A DNA stretch of 64,000 nt. It comes from Arthrobacter sp. M2012083 (GTDB lineage Bacteria; Actinomycetota; Actinomycetes; Actinomycetales; Micrococcaceae). Location: the NCBI RefSeq assembly GCF_000281065.1, contig NZ_AKKK01000003.1, positions 1 through 64,000 of the forward strand. The letters run 5' to 3'. Position 1 is the stretch's first letter. Every line of letters starts with the position of its first letter. This document shows, one piece after another, positions 62,596 through 64,000 of this stretch. The notes under the pieces were generated by a model. That model saw only the letters and a program-made list of their open reading frames with translations, was not told where the DNA came from and did no database searches. The position numbers and the translations under genes were made by a program.

Positions 62596-63030
62596 CTACG
62601 CGAGGACGCGGAGTTTCGATCCCGAGCGGCCGAACAGTGCGGCGTCGGCAGAAAGCTTGCCCGCACCGGCCAGTGCCAGGGCCAAAGCTGCGCCTGCGAA
62701 GAGCAGTACAAGCTCGTATCCGCCGTTGCCGACAAAAACGCCGGCCGGAGCGTGCACCAGGAACAGTGCACCGAGCATGTTGACGGCCAGCAAGGCTGCA
62801 AAGACGCGGGTCAGGATGCCGATGATCAGGGCAAGGCCACCCACGAGTTCAAGGGTTGCCACGATCGGTGCTACTGCCGATGCGGCCGGGACTCCCATCT
62901 GGGTGAACGAGGCCTGGGTTCCGGCGATAGTGAATTCGTTGAACTTCTGCCAACCGTGCGCGGCGAAGAGAAATCCTGCGATGACGCGCAGGATGGTCAG
63001 GGCTGTGGTGGTCAAGCTGGACTTGTTCAT
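62596..63030 (-). CDS. DoxX-family membrane protein
   Basis: 144 residues with four helices: LRVIAGFLFAAHGWQKFN at the start and GGLALIIGILTRVFAALLAV later are the DoxX signature. DoxX proteins are quinone/redox-associated membrane proteins of unclear function, often in oxidative-stress systems. Start taken at ATG 63030; an ATG at 63042 in frame is also possible. Confidence 0.88.
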   Translation of the reverse strand: MNKSSLTTTALTILRVIAGFLFAAHGWQKFNEFTIAGTQASFTQMGVPAASAVAPIVATLELVGGLALIIGILTRVFAALLAVNMLGALFLVHAPAGVFVGNGGYELVLLFAGAALALALAGAGKLSADAALFGRSGSKLRVLA

Positions 63031-63098
63031 ACCTTCAACCATTCCTCAGGAAGGTTGAAGTGTCAACTAAATAAGGCGGTTTATGACCTATATCCCAG

Positions 63099-63686
63099 CT
63101 ACCGGGCTTGCATCCGGCGCCTGCTGCGTGGCTTCGCCTGGAGCCACGGCTGCAGCAGTCGGGTAGTGATCGGCAGGAAGAGGTAGGTCATCAGCGGCGT
63201 CAGGATCACGATATTCAGCAGCACCGCGAATACCAGCGGCCAGTCCTGAGTCAATGGGTGCAACAGGAAGTTGGCCAACAGGCTGAGCGGGAAGAATGGC
63301 AGGAAAATGCTGATGGCCTGCTTCCAGCGAGGCGGCACAATTGTTTCGGGCACAACCACCGAAACGTCTCCGGGCCGCGAGAACCATCCTTCGATCCCCG
63401 TGTGGCGCTCCACCCGGGTGGTCTCCATCATGTCCCTGGCACTATCGATCCACCAGCGACGCTCCTCGGAGTCCTCCCACGCCTGCAGTGAATCGGCGTC
63501 TGCGAAGCGGTAAAGCATGTGCCATTCAGTAGAGTCCACCCCATTGCGTACCCACCCGGATCCCAGATATCCAGGCCATTCGCGGGCGAGTTCCTGTCCG
63601 GCGTGGGCCCAGGCATTGGCCTGCCGGGTATAGCCGGGAAGGATGGTGCGGGCGACGGAAACGGTGACGGGATGCTCATGTGACAC
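63099..63686 (-). CDS. Antibiotic biosynthesis monooxygenase-like domain fused to membrane helices
   Basis: 195 residues from a GTG at 63686 (SHEHPVTVSVART). Residues 1-100 have the dimeric alpha/beta-barrel (ABM) pattern with GYLGSGWVRNGVDSTEWHMLYRF; then two or three helices (SIFLPFFPLSLLANFLL and VFAVLLNIVILTPLMTYL). This fusion is found in actinobacteria, function unknown. A longer frame to 63743 would overlap the divergent MATE gene; therefore the shorter start. Confidence 0.78.
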   Translation of the reverse strand: MSHEHPVTVSVARTILPGYTRQANAWAHAGQELAREWPGYLGSGWVRNGVDSTEWHMLYRFADADSLQAWEDSEERRWWIDSARDMMETTRVERHTGIEGWFSRPGDVSVVVPETIVPPRWKQAISIFLPFFPLSLLANFLLHPLTQDWPLVFAVLLNIVILTPLMTYLFLPITTRLLQPWLQAKPRSRRRMQAR

Positions 63687-63727
63687 GGCCCAAATGTACC
63701 CGGCCTGCGGCGGACTAGGCTTGTTTA

Positions 63728-64000
63728 GTGCCTCAAACCACAACCGCCCCCGCCCGCTCCAACGCCCGCGAGATCCTGCGCCTGGCCGTCCCGGCTTTCG
63801 GTGCGCTCATCGCCGAGCCCCTGTTCCTGCTGGCTGACTCTGCCATTGTGGGGCACCTGGGCGTCGATCAGCTTGCCGGTGTGGGACTTGCGTCCACCAT
63901 CCTGCACACCGCTGTGGGGTTGATGGTCTTCCTGGCGTATTCGACGACGCCGGCAGTCGCGCGAGCGATCGGTGACGGTAAGTTGGGGAAGGCTTTGGCA
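63728..64000 (+). CDS. MATE-family efflux transporter, 5' part
   Basis: The first 91 codons from a GTG at 63728; the gene continues past the window edge. EILRLAVPAFGALIAEPLF, then ADSAIVGHLGVDQLAG is the first helix pair of the DinF-type MATE group (Na+ or H+-driven drug and metabolite export). Divergent from the ABM-like gene with 41 bp between starts. Confidence 0.88.
   Translation, partial: MPQTTTAPARSNAREILRLAVPAFGALIAEPLFLLADSAIVGHLGVDQLAGVGLASTILHTAVGLMVFLAYSTTPAVARAIGDGKLGKALA

Overview
The window reads as a stretch of a high-GC Actinomycetota chromosome, most likely an Arthrobacter/Paenarthrobacter-type member of the Micrococcaceae. The evidence is the strongly G/C-ending codons, the frequent GTG and TTG starts, and the gene order trxA-trxB-(pseudokinase-like protein)-murJ-NUDIX-pcnA, which in actinobacteria lies close to parB/oriC. 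By that synteny oriC should lie to the left of position 1, so rightward (+) genes such as rpsF-ssb-rpsR-rplI and dnaB would run away from the origin on the leading strand. This assignment is inference from gene content; no database was searched.

Layout. 1-8.4 kb: redox and envelope core. trxB-trxA (minus) sit behind a SigR-type promoter. Next come a membrane protein with a truncated pseudokinase and murJ (both minus), a NUDIX hydrolase (minus), and the CCA-adding enzyme with a histidine phosphatase (plus). 8.4-9.3 kb: a structured intergenic region holding two tiny reading frames (31 and 46 aa), each behind a perfect Shine-Dalgarno, closed by a strong terminator. 9.3-17.3 kb: a GT87-like membrane glycosyltransferase coupled to a phytoene-dehydrogenase-like flavoprotein; a divergent HxlR/NAD(P)-binding pair with clear operator repeats; and an ABC exporter divergent from a NarL-type two-component system. 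17.4-25 kb: a secreted 1282-aa GH31 glycosidase behind a GlxR/CRP-like site, a lipoprotein penicillin-binding protein and a convergent serine beta-lactamase-like hydrolase.

25-35 kb: an ABC-F protein, DeoR regulator + MFS transporter, a PAP2 phosphatase divergent from a PAP2-diacylglycerol-kinase fusion, and an ABC-2 exporter followed directly by its probable two-component system. 35-42 kb: an accessory catabolic block with an amino-acid permease, two convergent IclR regulators, a cyclase-family hydrolase coupled to an unrecognised 147-aa protein, an exported intradiol dioxygenase and an M18 aminopeptidase. 42-46.6 kb: a second permease behind a 22-bp perfect palindrome, tRNA-Leu(GAG), a YnfA protein, and the rpsF-ssb-rpsR-rplI operon with a leader resembling the S6:S18 autoregulatory element.

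46.6-57.6 kb: mostly small single-function genes (DUF1801, PhzF, DAGK-like, DUF4287, SRPBCC, an HMG-CoA-lyase/CoA-transferase pair next to a GntP permease remnant, GNAT, esterase, FMN reductase, zinc ribbon) and two membrane-anchored proteins with L7/L12-like helical modules. 57.6-64 kb: a 580-bp dnaB leader with a cluster of DnaA boxes, dnaB, a VOC protein, a double-hotdog thioesterase, a stand-alone phosphohistidine swivel protein coupled to a winged-helix-like protein, DoxX, a monooxygenase-fold membrane protein, and the start of a MATE transporter at the edge.

The observations most worth following up are the small-ORF leader at 8.4-9.2 kb, the DnaA-box cluster before dnaB, the split/truncated MviN pseudokinase, the paired L7/L12-like membrane proteins, the swivel/winged-helix pair and a repeated nested-dyad element at 26.8 and 62.5 kb. 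I see no CRISPR array, insertion sequence, integrase or prophage gene.
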